NCBI GenBank assembly: GCA_036583965.1
Contig: JAZBQD010000030.1
Coordinates: 115,072,926 to 115,136,925 of the forward strand
Direction of reading: 5' to 3'
DNA from: Prunella strophiata
Lineage: Eukaryota; Chordata; Aves; Passeriformes; Prunellidae
DNA length: 64,000 nucleotides
Shown in pieces: positions 52,986-64,000 of this stretch (its first letter is position 1; each line of letters begins with the position of its first letter). Position numbers and translations under genes: made by a program. Below the pieces are notes generated by a model. It worked only from the letters and a program-made list of their open reading frames with translations. It was not told the origin of the DNA and ran no database searches.

Positions 52986-54014
52986 GAAGCTGTGGAGGCT
53001 CCAGCCATGGGCCCACCCAGAACTCAATGGAACATGGCCCTGGACCAGCAGCTCTGCCTGGGCAGGGCTGGAGAGGACAATCTCCAGAGCTCCCCTGTAA
53101 CATCACTTCATTCCAGACCTCTCTTTTCTCATGGGAGATTCTCTGTAAGGAGGATTTTGTTTGTTTAATTTCCCCTGATTTCCTTCTGCGAGGTCCCATT
53201 ATCTCCAATAACGCCCCAAACTCCTTCAGCTCTGAGCTCTGCAGCAGCAGCAGCCCTGGGGACAGCTCTGAACAGCAGCTTAATTATTACAATTGTCATT
53301 TACATAACTGGCTTTTATAAACACCGGGAGGGCAGCCAAGGAAAAAAGCCCTATATTTGGGGAAAAAGAACTGTTTACATATTTCACCCGTGTAAACAGG
53401 GCTCGGTTGAACTTCCGTGCTCAGGGTTCCTCCCCTGGAACTCTGGGTTTCAACTAAAAAATGCCAAGGACAACTTCAGGAATTTTAACGAAGGCATTAA
53501 GTGTGACGGATGTATGCAGAGATTTCCATTCCCTCTGGAGGGGTAAGGAATAGCAAGGGGAACCCTGACATCCTGCAAGGCTGCACAGCAGCAGCACAGA
53601 GAGCAAGGCTGAAAGGGCACAGAAATAATCCTGGGTTTGCAGCTCTGATTCCCAAACATCAGAGCCTGATGGAGCTACAAGAGCATCCAGCCATTCCCAC
53701 TGTCAGAAAAGCACTCAGAGGGGTTTTATACTTCAAGCTGACACTGTACAGTTTGTTTACTACAGAGAGAACTGTCAGACTTCAGGTCTAACACACCACA
53801 CTCAGCCACAAAGACACGGGAAATTCACATATAAATCCTTTTTGTAAAAAAAAAAAAACAAACAAAAAAAAAAGGATTTATCAAACAGAATAGGGATTTC
53901 AGCAAACGCTAATTCTCCTATTCCTTTTGACCTACTTTCCCTGGCAAACTCTTTCCCTGGGAGGTGCACAGCCAGGGCACCAAGTCTTGCTCTGGGCAGG
54001 CAGCACCCCAGGGG

Positions 54015-54250
54015 GACAGGGCTGGATGAGAGATTGGGAATGAGGAATTGTTCCCTGGCAGGGTGGGCAGGGCCTGGCACAGGGTGCCCAGAGCAGCTGT
54101 GGCTGCCCCTGGATCCCTGGCAGTGCCCAAGGCCAGGCTGGACACTGGGGCTGGGAGCAGCCTGGCACAGAGGAAGGTGTCCCTGCCATGGCAGGGTGGG
54201 ATGGGATTTAGGGTCCCTCCCAACCCAAACCAGTCTAGGATTCCATGACC
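54015..54250 (+). mobile_element. CR1 3' end
   Basis: GGGAATGAGGAATTGTTCCC through GGTGTCCCTGCCATGGCAGG to AACCAGTCTAGGATTCCATG. Confidence 0.88.
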
Positions 54251-54487
54251 AACTTAGTCCTCATCCATGTTCCCACATCCCTTCTAGTGTGGAGACTCCA
54301 AGAGTGATTGTCCCAGCAGTTTTGGGAGGTAGAACCTGGCAGCTGAAGGGAGTTTGCTCAGAGCAGACCAAGGAGAGCACTCAAGTATCTGCTCAACAGG
54401 GAATTATCCCTGTGCTCTTGCTCCTGGGTTCCCACCACCCTTGGGACAGCAGGGTGTGGAGCAGCTCAACAGGGACCCACTGCACTC

Positions 54488-54580
54488 CATGGAATCCCAC
54501 ACTGGCTGGGGTTGGGAAGGACCTTAAAGCCCATCCAGTGCCACCCCCAGCCAGTCCCAGGTAGCTCCAACCTTCAATGG
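54488..54580 (-). mobile_element. CR1 3' terminus fragment
   Basis: ATGGAATCCCACACTGGCTG, then GGGTTGGGAAGGACCTTAAA, reverse orientation, short. Confidence 0.75.
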
Positions 54581-56064
54581 CTACAGAAGTTTTAGCAGGA
54601 GTTCAAGGAGACTTACTTCCTCCAAGGGAACCCTTGCACGATGCAGAAAACCAAATCCTTGTACCCAAATCAGATTAAACAGTCTAGAAAAAATGTAAAT
54701 CCAAGCAGAGGTTGGACTGTTTGATCTCCAAGCCTTTTAAAGAAGTACCAACGCCCTCGGGTGTCTCTGCTGGAAGGGCCAACCCTCAATGTTCACAAAG
54801 CATTTAATAACAGTGCCCAGGGAAACAGGCTGTACCCAATTCCTGGGGCCAAAGCAGTCTCTGTTCTGGGAGTGCCCCGTGTCTCAGGATCAGCATGACA
54901 AAGCCACAGGCTCACAGGGATGCAGGAGGAAGCCCTGTGTGATCCATGGAGCCTCTCGGCATCACCACAGCTGAACACAGCCACAGGAAGGAATTAAGCA
55001 GCAAAGGGAGGTTATTGTACAGTCATGAACTTACACTCAATTAAAACCTTAAAATGCCTTCCCCAAATGGGCTCCTCTCCTTGGCACACGCTCAGCATTT
55101 ATTTACTACCATCAATTCTCTCACCACTGAGTGCAATCAGCCTTTTCCATCCTCTCCATGCACCAATTTAGTGATTTAATGTCAGCCCATTGCTTCCAGA
55201 CATCCTCCCCCTTCCCTGCAGCAGCAGCACAGCCCTTTCATCCCTGGCTTCCACCCAGTCCTCTCCACCACAACTTTGTCACTCTACTTTTCATCAAGTG
55301 CTTCCCTCTTTCCACCCCAGTAAAACAACACAGACCCCCAAATCATACACAAGCCCCCAAAAACAAGGCTGGTTTCTGCTGGAGTGGGAAAACATGCTCC
55401 CATCCCCATCCCCATTCATGATCTGCCTGTCCTGGCAGTGCCCTCCTCCTCCTGCCCATGCTGTCCCAACACACGATCCACTCTATCTGGGAACAACCAC
55501 CCCGTGCCCAGCAGAGTTTTTGGGAATGACTCCACCCTCACTGTGGCTCCCAAACCTCCCCAGAGCAGATCTGGGCACCCTGGCTTGGGTGCTCTGGCCT
55601 CCAAGTGCCAACTTCACCCATTTCCTTCCGCAGGGATCTCTGTGTGCTCTCCTCAGCCAAGGCCTGGGGGACATTTCTCCTGGGCTGAACAAATAAGATA
55701 ACAGAGGTTGTTCTGGTACCACCCTGTCAGGCACAGCAGCTCTGCCCACGGGCAGCTCCAAAATACCACGTCAGGGCCTTCTCTGAGGAGCAGCAGAAGC
55801 CAAAACATCCCGTGGGCAGGGAAGTTCTAAGGAGCTGAAATAACTGGAGATTGGGTTACTTCATAACCATAAACCAAGTAATCTGACTGCTGACACATTC
55901 CTGCCCCACTGCGTGGAACAAAACTGAATCATTTGAACTGCAGCCACAGCCAGGGCCATCCAAAACTGACGGGAGAGGGACTTTTTACATGGGCAGACAC
56001 TAACAGGACATGGGAAACGGCTTTAAACTAAGAGAGGAGAGTTACACTGGAGGGGAAGTCCTTC

Positions 56065-56265
56065 CCTGTGAGGGTGGTGAGGCCGTGGCCCAGAGAAGCT
56101 GTGGCTGCCCCTGGATCCCTGGCAGTGTCCAAGGATGGGATTTGGAGCAACCTGGGATAGTGGAAGGTGTCCTGCCCATGGCAGGGGGTGGCACCAGATG
56201 AGCTCTGTGGTTCCTTCCAGCTCAAACCACTGTAGGATTCTATGATTCCGTGTGTTGGGAATGCT
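56065..56265 (+). mobile_element. CR1 3' end
   Basis: GAGAAGCTGTGGCTGCCCCTG to ACTGTAGGATTCTATGATTC; it keeps the octamer-like terminus. Confidence 0.83.
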
Positions 56266-56419
56266 CTGCAGAGCCCTGGCAGTGCTGTGCACCCAAGGAA
56301 TCCACGGGACTGGACAATCCTGTGGCACCTGCTGCAGCTCTCAGGGACCCAGGATCAACATTCCTGCTTGGCAAAGAGACAGGATTATCCCATGGCCCAC
56401 ACCAGCTCTCCAGTGATTT

Positions 56420-56600
56420 TCACAGAATCCCAAAATAGTTTGGGTTAGCAAGAATCTCAAAGATCATCGAGTCTCACCCCTGCCATGGCAGGGACACCTT
56501 CCACTGTGCCAGGCTGCTCCCAGCCCCATCCAGCCTGGCCTTGGGCACTGCCAGGGATCCAGGGGCAGCCACAGCTTCTGTTCAGAGTACCCTGCAAGAC
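56420..56600 (-). mobile_element. CR1 3' end
   Basis: TCACAGAATCCCAAAATAG, then GTTTGGGTTAGCAAGAATCTC and the shared 3' block in reverse. Confidence 0.83.
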
Positions 56601-57059
56601 TCCCAGTGAGGGTGGGAAGGAATCCAAGTCCCTCTGAGCCCCCGTGGCAGCCGTGAGTCACCGCTCCAGCAGCCCCAGCCCACGGCGCCCAGCGCCGGCT
56701 GCTGCACACTGGGATCCAAAGCCATAATCATGGAGGGAAAGAGAAATCTGAAAGTCAGGAAACCACATAATGGATGAGTGAGTCATCCCTGCCTGAAAAA
56801 TTGAAGATGCCAAAGAAAGCTGAGAAGTCAAAGAAAAACCCACACCATTGCTGCTGTTCCATCGTGCCACCCCTGAGCCAGGAGATCCATCCCTGCAGCA
56901 CTGCCAGCCCAAAGCCAGCATTCCCAGGGACAGCTCTGGCCAAAAACACCTGGAGCAGGAAGAGCTCGAGATACAGATGAAAAATTTTTGGTAGCTCTGA
57001 CAAGGTAATGGAAGTTCAGAATTCCTGTCTTGCTGTCAGAATTTACTGAGAATTTGTAG

Positions 57060-57420
57060 AATGGCAGAAAGGCTGATATTGGGAGGGACCTCAAAGCCCA
57101 CCCAGTGCCACCCCTGCTGTGGCAGGGACACCTTCCACTGTCCCAGGCTGCTCCAAGCCTCATCCAGCCCTGCCCTCTGGCACTGGGAGCCATTCCCTGG
57201 GTCCTGTCCCTCCATCCTTGTCCCCAGTCCCTCTGCAGCTCTCCTGGAGCCCCTCCAGGCCCTGCCAGGGGCTCTGAGCTCTCCCTGGAGCTGCTCCTCT
57301 CCAGCTGAGCACCCCCAGCTCTCCCAGCCTGCCTGCAGCTCTTGAAGCCCCTCCGTGGCCTCCTCTGGACTCATTCCCACAGCTCCATGTCCATTCCAAG
57401 CTGGAGGCCTGGGATGGAGA
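57060..57420 (-). mobile_element. CR1 3' portion
   Basis: GGGAGGGACCTCAAAGCCCA, the shared 3' block with an internal deletion, then GCCTCCTCTGGACTCATTCCC and CAGCTCCATGTCCATTCC from the ORF2 end. Confidence 0.83.
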
Positions 57421-58864
57421 GCTCAGAGCTGACCCAAAATCCAGGCTCACAGCCCACTTCTGTCTCACCTTCACAGCCTCACAGGATGGCTGAGGGAGGC
57501 CAGGGCCCCAGGACTAATGTGGATGTTCAGAAGGGCTCTTCCCTGCATTTCCTGGCCCTTCCTCCTCCTCCCCAGCAGCCCAGGCCCAAGGACTGCCCTG
57601 GTCCCTTCCCAGACACACTCTGCATTATTAATCCAAGGGCAGCAGCACCATTCCCACGCTGCCGTACAAGGACAGCTTTTCCCAATTCCAGCCTTATTTA
57701 TCCCTCATGTGCCTCACCAAGAACTGATGATTCCCATGTTCACAGGAACCCTGGAGAGCAGGAAACAGGGTGACAACAGCCTCTGCCTTGGCCATGGCAC
57801 ATGCTGCACAATCTGCCTTTCCTGCAGCCAGAAGGAATGAGCTGCTCCCAAACCACCCACGCTGCTGCAGCCAGCTCGTGCCTTTCCCAGCAAAGTCCTT
57901 CCCTTCCACTGAAGAACAGGACTCCAAGAGGGCCAGGCCCTGCATGTCCCCAAGATTCCTACAGCTGATCCCCCAGGAAATCCCTAACCCTAACCCCAAT
58001 TATCCAACCTCAACAACAGCCTGCAGCCCTCACCTTGACTTCCTTGGGAACAAAAACCCTTCCTAGCGATCCCCTTATCCTCTACTTCCCCAAACTCAGG
58101 CAAAGCCACTCTCCTGTGTAATTCCCTTCACACAAGGATCAGGACAGCAGCAAAGGGGGACCCAAGGCAGATGTGGATCCTGGCACATGGAGGAGGAGAA
58201 AGCCAAAGGCATGGGAAGAAGGGGGAGGAAAGGAACAGGAGGAGGAAGGAGCTTGTGAATAATACAAGTCCACAAAAAAGCCAAGTTCTTATTCTTGGTG
58301 CTCACAGACCTGTTTGGTTCCAGGCACAAACAGCCACAGTTGGGAATCCCAGAAGAAGAAGAAGATCCTGGATGTGCCAGGCACTGCCTGTGCAGTGCCT
58401 CAGCAGTGGAATGCTACCAGATCCCACATGGGACAAGCTCAGTGACATGGCAGGACAAGGGCTTGGAGGTAAATGGGGAAGGAAGTGACATGTCACTGCA
58501 GGACAGGCTGCAGGAGAGTGGCCACACCACACCCCAGGGGGAATCCTGACCTCCACTCACACATGGGGAGGAGAAAGACTCTTCCCAGAAAACCCCACAC
58601 ATCTTTTTTCCACTGAGTGTCAGTACAAAAGATCACCCTAAGCCCCAAGAACTTCCTCTCCCCATGCCCAGTCACTGCCAGGGGACACCACGCAGCACAC
58701 AGGGTGGCAGAGTGTGAAAAGCAGCAATTTAGGGGCAGCACCAGCAGAACCAATGAAAATAAATCCCTGGTCTAGGATCATTTACATTAGGACAACAGCA
58801 GTTTTAAAATATTTTCCCTTCTTTGCCAGCCACACGAGCACTTTGGGTTATATCAGGGCCAGAA

Positions 58865-59110
58865 GAATGAGAGAATCCTGGAATACCCTGAGCTGGAAGG
58901 GACCTATAGGGACCACCCAGTGCCACCCCTGCCCTGCCCAGAGCCCCAACAATCCCACCCTGGGCATCCCAAAGGCTCCTGGAGCTGTGGCAGCCTCGGG
59001 GCCGTGCCCATTCCCTGGGCAGTGCCAGCACCCTCTGGGCAAGAACCTTTCCCTAAAATCCAGCCTGCCCTGCCCTGGCCCAGCCTCAGCTGCTCCCCCA
59101 GGTAGAAAAA
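58865..59110 (-). mobile_element. CR1 3' portion, divergent subfamily
   Basis: GAGAATCCTGGAATACCCTGA, then GCTGGAAGGGACCTATAGGG and AGTGCCAGCACCCTCTGGGC, reverse orientation. Confidence 0.72.
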
Positions 59111-60727
59111 ATCATCCATGGATGGGATGGGCAAACAGCAATGATCCCAAACGTGCTGCTACAAAGCAGGTGTTCCTGAATTCTAAACCTCCTGCCCTAA
59201 AGTGAGAGCTGCTGGTTTTTAATCCAAGGGGAAAATGAGAAGCCCCCCCAGCTCTGAGTGGCACCATGCCAGCAGTGAATGAGCCCTGCCTGCCTGGAGC
59301 TGCCTCACTGAAAAGGTTGTTACTAAAAAAACAATTTAAAAAGAAAGTCTTGAAATGAGTCACTGTGGAACCAGGATTAAATTGTGAATTTTATGCTTTG
59401 CTGCACTGGAAGATGGAAACGCTACTTTTGGAGGAGACAGTGGGGAGATTCACCCCTTAGATAAAAAAAACCTTTCCTAAAGTGGCTGTTTTCTGAGGGT
59501 GATCAGGGAAAGAGGAATTTTCTAGAACAGATACAGACCAAGAGCAGCACTGGAACCCTGAGGCTCCTCATCCCAGCAGGGTCCCAGCAGTGCTGGGGCA
59601 GCAGAAGGTGACACAAAACCCGAGGTGTCACCTCCAGGCCATGAAACCTGGTGGGTGAGAGCAGGAGCTGCCAAAACCAGAAGGGAATCCCCAAATCCCT
59701 GGGGCTGGCAAAGCCCTGCCAGCCCAGGGAGTGCCAGCTGTGCCCCATGGTACCTTGTACCCAGCCCAGAGCACTCAGTGCCACCTGCAGGGGACACCTG
59801 CAGGGATGGGCACTGCAAAGCTCCCTGGGCAGCCCCTGCCAAGGCCTGAGCAGCCTTTCCATGGGCAAATTCCTGCTGCTGGCCAAGCTGAGCCTGCCCT
59901 GGCCCAGCCTGAGGCCGTCCCTCTTGTGCTGTCAAGGGGGAAGGAGAGAAGGAAGGGAGTAGGGGAAGAGGGAGGGAGGGATGTCGGGATGGAGGGAATA
60001 CTTTCCAGAAATCACAAGTGCTGATTCCATCAGCTCAGCAGCTCCTGAAACCTCACCCTTGGTCTGAACAATCCACACGGAGAGGCAGCTCCCACACCTG
60101 GCTTCCCTGAGGACCAGGAGACACACGGCCACTTGTGCTTTGGGAACACCAGGGATTTCAGAGTGGTTCCAAACCTCAGATCCTCTTTCCCTGAACATGG
60201 ACTTTCCAATATCCTTCAGGCCCTTTACAGTAATAAAGAAGCCTCAAAATACAAGCTGGGAACTCCTTAGACAGCATCCTCAGCACACAGGGAAGAGCTC
60301 TGGCGTGATGCAACCCCTGCTGCAGTTCAGCACTTTAAACTGATGCTGTGTAAGCAAAAACCAAGGAAGGAAACTCCCAAACCTTTCCTGAGCCCAGCTC
60401 CAGTGCCACCCAACAGCTGCTGCTCCTCTGCCTGTGCTAAACCCAGCTTACCCCCCCTGAGACAGCCCAGAGTCACCTGGGAACACCAAGTGTAGAATGT
60501 CCAGACAATCCTCACATTGGAGCAGATCTGGGGTTCCCCCTCAACAAGGGCAGCTCACCTTTTCCCCATCATTCCTAAACCATGGTTTAGCTTCCCCCAG
60601 GCAGCTGGAGAGGCACTGCAGGGTTTGGAACGTGCCCTTATTCTGAGCCGGTTTTAGGGGAAACTGAGGCAGGAAAGGGGCAGCTTTCCAAACCCCAGTC
60701 ACTGGGAGTCAGACTGGGACAGCCCAG

Positions 60728-60960
60728 TCATGGAATCCCAGACTGGTTTGGGTTGGGAGGGACCCTAAATCCCACCCAGAGCCACCCCTGCCATGGCAGG
60801 GACACCTTCCCCTGTGCCAGGCTGCTCCCAGCCCCAGTGTCCAGCCTGGCCTTGGGCACTGCCAGGGATCCAGGGGCAGCCACAGCTGCTCTGGGCACCC
60901 TGTCAGGGAACAATTCCTCATTCCCAGGAATTCCTGACCTATCCCTGCCCTCCATCCACC
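60728..60960 (-). mobile_element. CR1 3' end
   Basis: CATGGAATCCCAGACTGGTTT and the shared 3' block in reverse up to GAACAATTCCTCATTCCCAG. Confidence 0.87.
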
Positions 60961-61640
60961 ATACCAGGTACCTGCACACGCATGTTTCACTGCCCCAAGT
61001 GTCCCTCAGGGCTGTGGGATGGGGGCTCCAGGTGCCACCTCCACCTGCCCCAGGGCTCACTGCACGGCCAGACCCCACAGAACCCACAGTCCCTGTCGCC
61101 CTGCGGAGCACCCCAGGCACTGAGCACCCCGGGCACGGAGCACCCCGGGCACGGAGCCCGGCCGGCGGGGCTGGCTCTGGCCCGCCAGCACCGGGCTGAA
61201 CAAACAGATCCTTCCACAGCCAGAGGCTCGGTGAGGAGCTGCCCCCCGCAGCCTCAATGAGGGGATAAATCACCCTCGAGGGAGGAAGGGAGGGAAGGGC
61301 ACGGCCGCTGTGAGGGCCCGGCCCGCAGGAACCCCGGCACAGGCCGTGCTCGGAGCAGCGCTCCAAGGGCAAACAAATAAATTCCTCAGGCACCTTCCTC
61401 AGTGCCCATAAATCCTGCGGGCACACGGGGAGCAGAAGGTGGGAGCTCTGTGCAGGGGAGCCATGCCCGGCAGGGCTGCAGGCCTGCTCTGGGTCCAGCG
61501 TGGCTCTCGCTGCCCTCACGGCCCTGGCACAGCCTCACAAAGCACAAAACAAGAGCTGAGGGTGCCCAGAGGGGGCTCGGGGCCATGCACAGGGCTGTGG
61601 GACCCCACTCTGTGTGCCCATCCCACGGCTGGGCATTAGG

Positions 61641-61836
61641 AATATCCCCATGGCAGCAGCACTGCCCTGGCACTCACAGCTCTGCACTGGCAAGATCCCC
61701 ATGGCAGCAGCACTGCCCTGGCACTCACAGCTCTGCACTGGCAAGATCCCCATGGCAGCAGCACTGCCCTGGCACTCACAGCTCTGCACTGGCAATATCC
61801 CCATGGCAGCAGCACTGCCCTGGCACTCACAGCTCT
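61641..61836. repeat. 51-bp tandem repeat, nearly four copies
   Basis: The unit runs ATCCCCATGGCAGCAGCACT, GCCCTGGCACTCACAGCTCT, GCACTGGCAAG. The copies are nearly identical, so the repeat is young. The 17-codon period keeps frames open without coding meaning. Confidence 0.93.
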
Positions 61837-62217
61837 GTCACCCAGAGGTGTCTCAGCACCCACAGCTCCTCAGCAGAGCACACAGACCACAGGACACACA
61901 GCTCAAACTGCACCAGACTGCAGTGGGGAAGGGTCTGGGATCACCCCAGGAATGCAGTGCAGTGTCTGTGGCTGCCATGAACAAGAACACTTCGTTTAGC
62001 AGAGGTAATTACAGACCAGCACAGCTTCCAGCCAGCTGAGGCTGCCTCAGAGATGTGCTGCTTCAAATCACAGAAAGTGGCCTTGACTTATTTAAAAAGA
62101 TTCTTGTTCCCAAGTACATGTGGGAGGGACCAAGACTTTCTGCATGACATCAACCACCAAACTCGAGAAAACAGCAGCTTTCCGTGAGCAAATTGAAATT
62201 AAATATTTTCATTACTA

Positions 62218-62321
62218 GAAAAGAAAAGAAAAGAAAAGAAAAGAAAAGAAAAGAAAAGAAAAGAAAAGAAAAGAAAAGAAAAGAAAAGAAAAGAAAAGAA
62301 AAGAAAAGAAAAGAAAAGAAG
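62218..62321. repeat. perfect (AAAAG)n microsatellite, ~21 units
   Basis: An uninterrupted pentanucleotide tract of about 104 bases; on the STIM1 sense strand it reads (CTTTT)n. Uninterrupted purity implies length polymorphism. Confidence 0.97.
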
Positions 62322-62394
62322 ATACTTACAGAACCATGAACAATTTAAACGTTAAATTCTTAAAAAAACCTGCACCTGGTCTCTTCTTGAAAGA

Positions 62395-62905
62395 GACACT
62401 GAAATCCCACCCAGTGCCACCCCTGCCATGGCAGGGACACCTCCCACTGTGCCAGGCTGCTCCCAGCCCCAGTGTCCAGCCTGGCCTTGGGCACTGCCAG
62501 GGATCCAGGGGCAGCCACAGCTGCTCTGGGCACCCTGTGCCAGCCCTGCCCACCCTGCCAGGGAACAATTCCTCATTCCCAATCTCCCACCCAGCCCTGC
62601 CCTCTGGCACTGGGAGCCATTCCCTGGGTCCTGTCCCTCCATCCTTGTCCCCAGTCCCTCTGCAGCTCTCCTGGAGCCCCTTCAGGCCCTGCCAGGGGCT
62701 CTGAGCTCTCCCTGGAGCTTCTCCTCCCCAGCTGAGCACCCCCAGCTCTGCCAGCCTGGCTCCAGAGGGGCTCCAGCCCTGCAGCAGCCCCGAGCCTCCT
62801 CTGGGCTCTCTCCAGCAGCTCCAGGTCCTTCCTGTGCAGGGACCCCCAAACTGGAGCAGGTCTGCTGTGGGGTCAGCCCAGGGAAGGGGGTTTGGGGCTG
62901 CTATT
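62395..62905 (-). mobile_element. CR1 3' portion
   Basis: Shared 3' block in reverse, followed by ORF2-end sequence (CTCCAGAGGGGCTCCAGCCC, GAGCCTCCTCTGGGCTCTCT). Confidence 0.88.
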
Positions 62906-63854
62906 CCTGCTGGAGGAGAGCAGAGCCCATCCCAGCCAATCCCACTGCCAGATCACCTGGCTGGAAGCTTTATTTGGCAGAGTTTTGGCAACTTCACTTG
63001 GAGGGAAAAAAGTATTTGTAAGGAAAAATAAATGTTATTTTTTCATGCAAGTCTTGTATCTTCAGGCTACATCAGCTGATCTGAATAAAATCCCCAAAAC
63101 CCAAAAAAGGAAGCTGAGTTTCCCTCTATCAACTCTGCTGAGCAGTACCAGCACAGGACACAGCCACTGGCTGTACTGGTGGTATTTCTTTCCCAAGAGC
63201 AGAAGTGTCACCTCTGCAGCACTTCCGTGCCCAGAGCACACAGCACTAAGTTTAGCCATCGTTAGGCCCCAGATAAATCCCTCCTAACCCCTGTGCACTG
63301 CCAGAGCCAAGGAGGCAGCAGCAAACCAAACCATCTGCAGAGAGCTCTGCATTCACCCAAATCTGACTCCTTAAACTCATTGTTCAGGGCTAATTCCTTG
63401 CAGCTCTGCCAGAACTGGAGAAGCAGCAGCCCTGGGGTCTGAGCAGCAACACTTGGGTATGTTGGGCTGCACAAATCCTGTCAGGCTGTGAAATGAGTGT
63501 GAAATTCTGGGTTCTTTCTGCTGGGCTGGGCTGACTGGGCGTTCAGCACCAGCCACAGCCAGGCTGAAGGACTGTGTACACCAAAGGGATAACTCTGGCT
63601 ACCAGGGAAGCTCCCTGCCAAATCCTAACACAAACACTCAGGTGACTCAGGAGGACGAGCCCAGACTCCTCTGGATCTTCTTTAATACCTCATTAATTCA
63701 GGAAAAAAAAACCACTCCATACCCTCCAGGCAGAAAATATTCTTTCCAGCAGCAGCATAAAGGGGAAAAGGAGCCACGAGCTTTCCTCCCTCCTCTGCTG
63801 CCAACAGGGAACTCCCCTGCAGCTTCCCTGAAAATTCTTGTCCAAACCAATTAC

Positions 63855-63998
63855 AAGTGGCCCAGGCTGCCAGGGCAGGGGTGGAATCACATCCCTGGAG
63901 GGACTGAACAGCCCTGTGGCTGTGGCACTTGGGGACATGGCTTAGCTGAACTCTGCAAGGGCTTTCCCAACCCAAGTAATTCCATGATTCTCCCCAGT
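63855..63998 (+). mobile_element. CR1 3' fragment, divergent subfamily
   Basis: GTGGAATCACATCCCTGGAG, GTGGCACTTGGGGACATGG and CAACCCAAGTAATTCCATGA at the right edge of the window. Confidence 0.75.
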
Positions 63999-64000
63999 AA

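Noticed and set aside
61050..61370. GC-rich patch as a possible STIM1 promoter and exon 1
   Set aside because: No signal-peptide exon or donor in the right phase was found, and GAGCACCCCGGGCACG-type short repeats explain part of the GC content.

Overview
This window is vertebrate nuclear DNA, almost certainly from a bird and probably a songbird. It is GC-rich, full of CR1 retrotransposon 3' ends (about 35 copies), and crossed by one protein-coding gene in short exons separated by long introns. That gene is STIM1, the endoplasmic reticulum calcium sensor that opens ORAI channels during store-operated calcium entry. It lies on the minus strand. Exons matching human exons 2 and 4-12 run from about 44.4 kb down to 0.34 kb, and every junction I could test closes in phase. 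Exon 1 (signal peptide) should lie to the right of the window. Exon 3 is not visible and probably falls in the 500-N assembly gap at 39,937-40,436.

Layout by coordinate: 1-339, 3' UTR; 340-889, terminal exon 12; 9,014-9,404, exon 11, with a short 67-nt form and a phase-matched 391-nt form that corresponds to the muscle isoform STIM1L; 17,640-17,875, exon 10; 19,397-19,497, exon 9; 20,954-21,121, exon 8; 26,288-26,465, exon 7; 31,713-31,890, exon 6 (transmembrane segment); 36,986-37,101, exon 5; 38,115-38,226 and 38,626-38,737, two identical copies of exon 4 (SAM domain) inside a ~511-bp tandem duplication; 44,246-44,379, exon 2 (EF-hand); 44,380-64,000, intron 1.

The non-coding sequence is unusual. 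About 13 kb, roughly a fifth of the window, is minisatellite, and most arrays sit directly against STIM1 splice sites. A 17-bp array of ~210 units starts about nine bases after the exon 10 donor. A 24/21-bp array of ~5.2 kb starts about 25 bases before the exon 2 acceptor. A 31-bp array (~2 kb) lies 60 bases before the exon 7 acceptor, an 89-bp array 59 bases before the exon 8 acceptor, and a 40-bp array about 25 bases before the exon 11 acceptor. A 15-bp repeat ends at the exon 4 donor. The largest arrays are G-rich on the STIM1 sense strand. Their unit lengths keep long reading frames open on both strands, but these frames are repeat artefacts and not genes.

Other features are a probable solo LTR beside the exon 2 donor, an AT-rich island with perfect hairpins in intron 9, and a perfect (AAAAG)n tract in intron 1. 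I see no second protein-coding gene, RNA gene, CRISPR array or prokaryotic feature.
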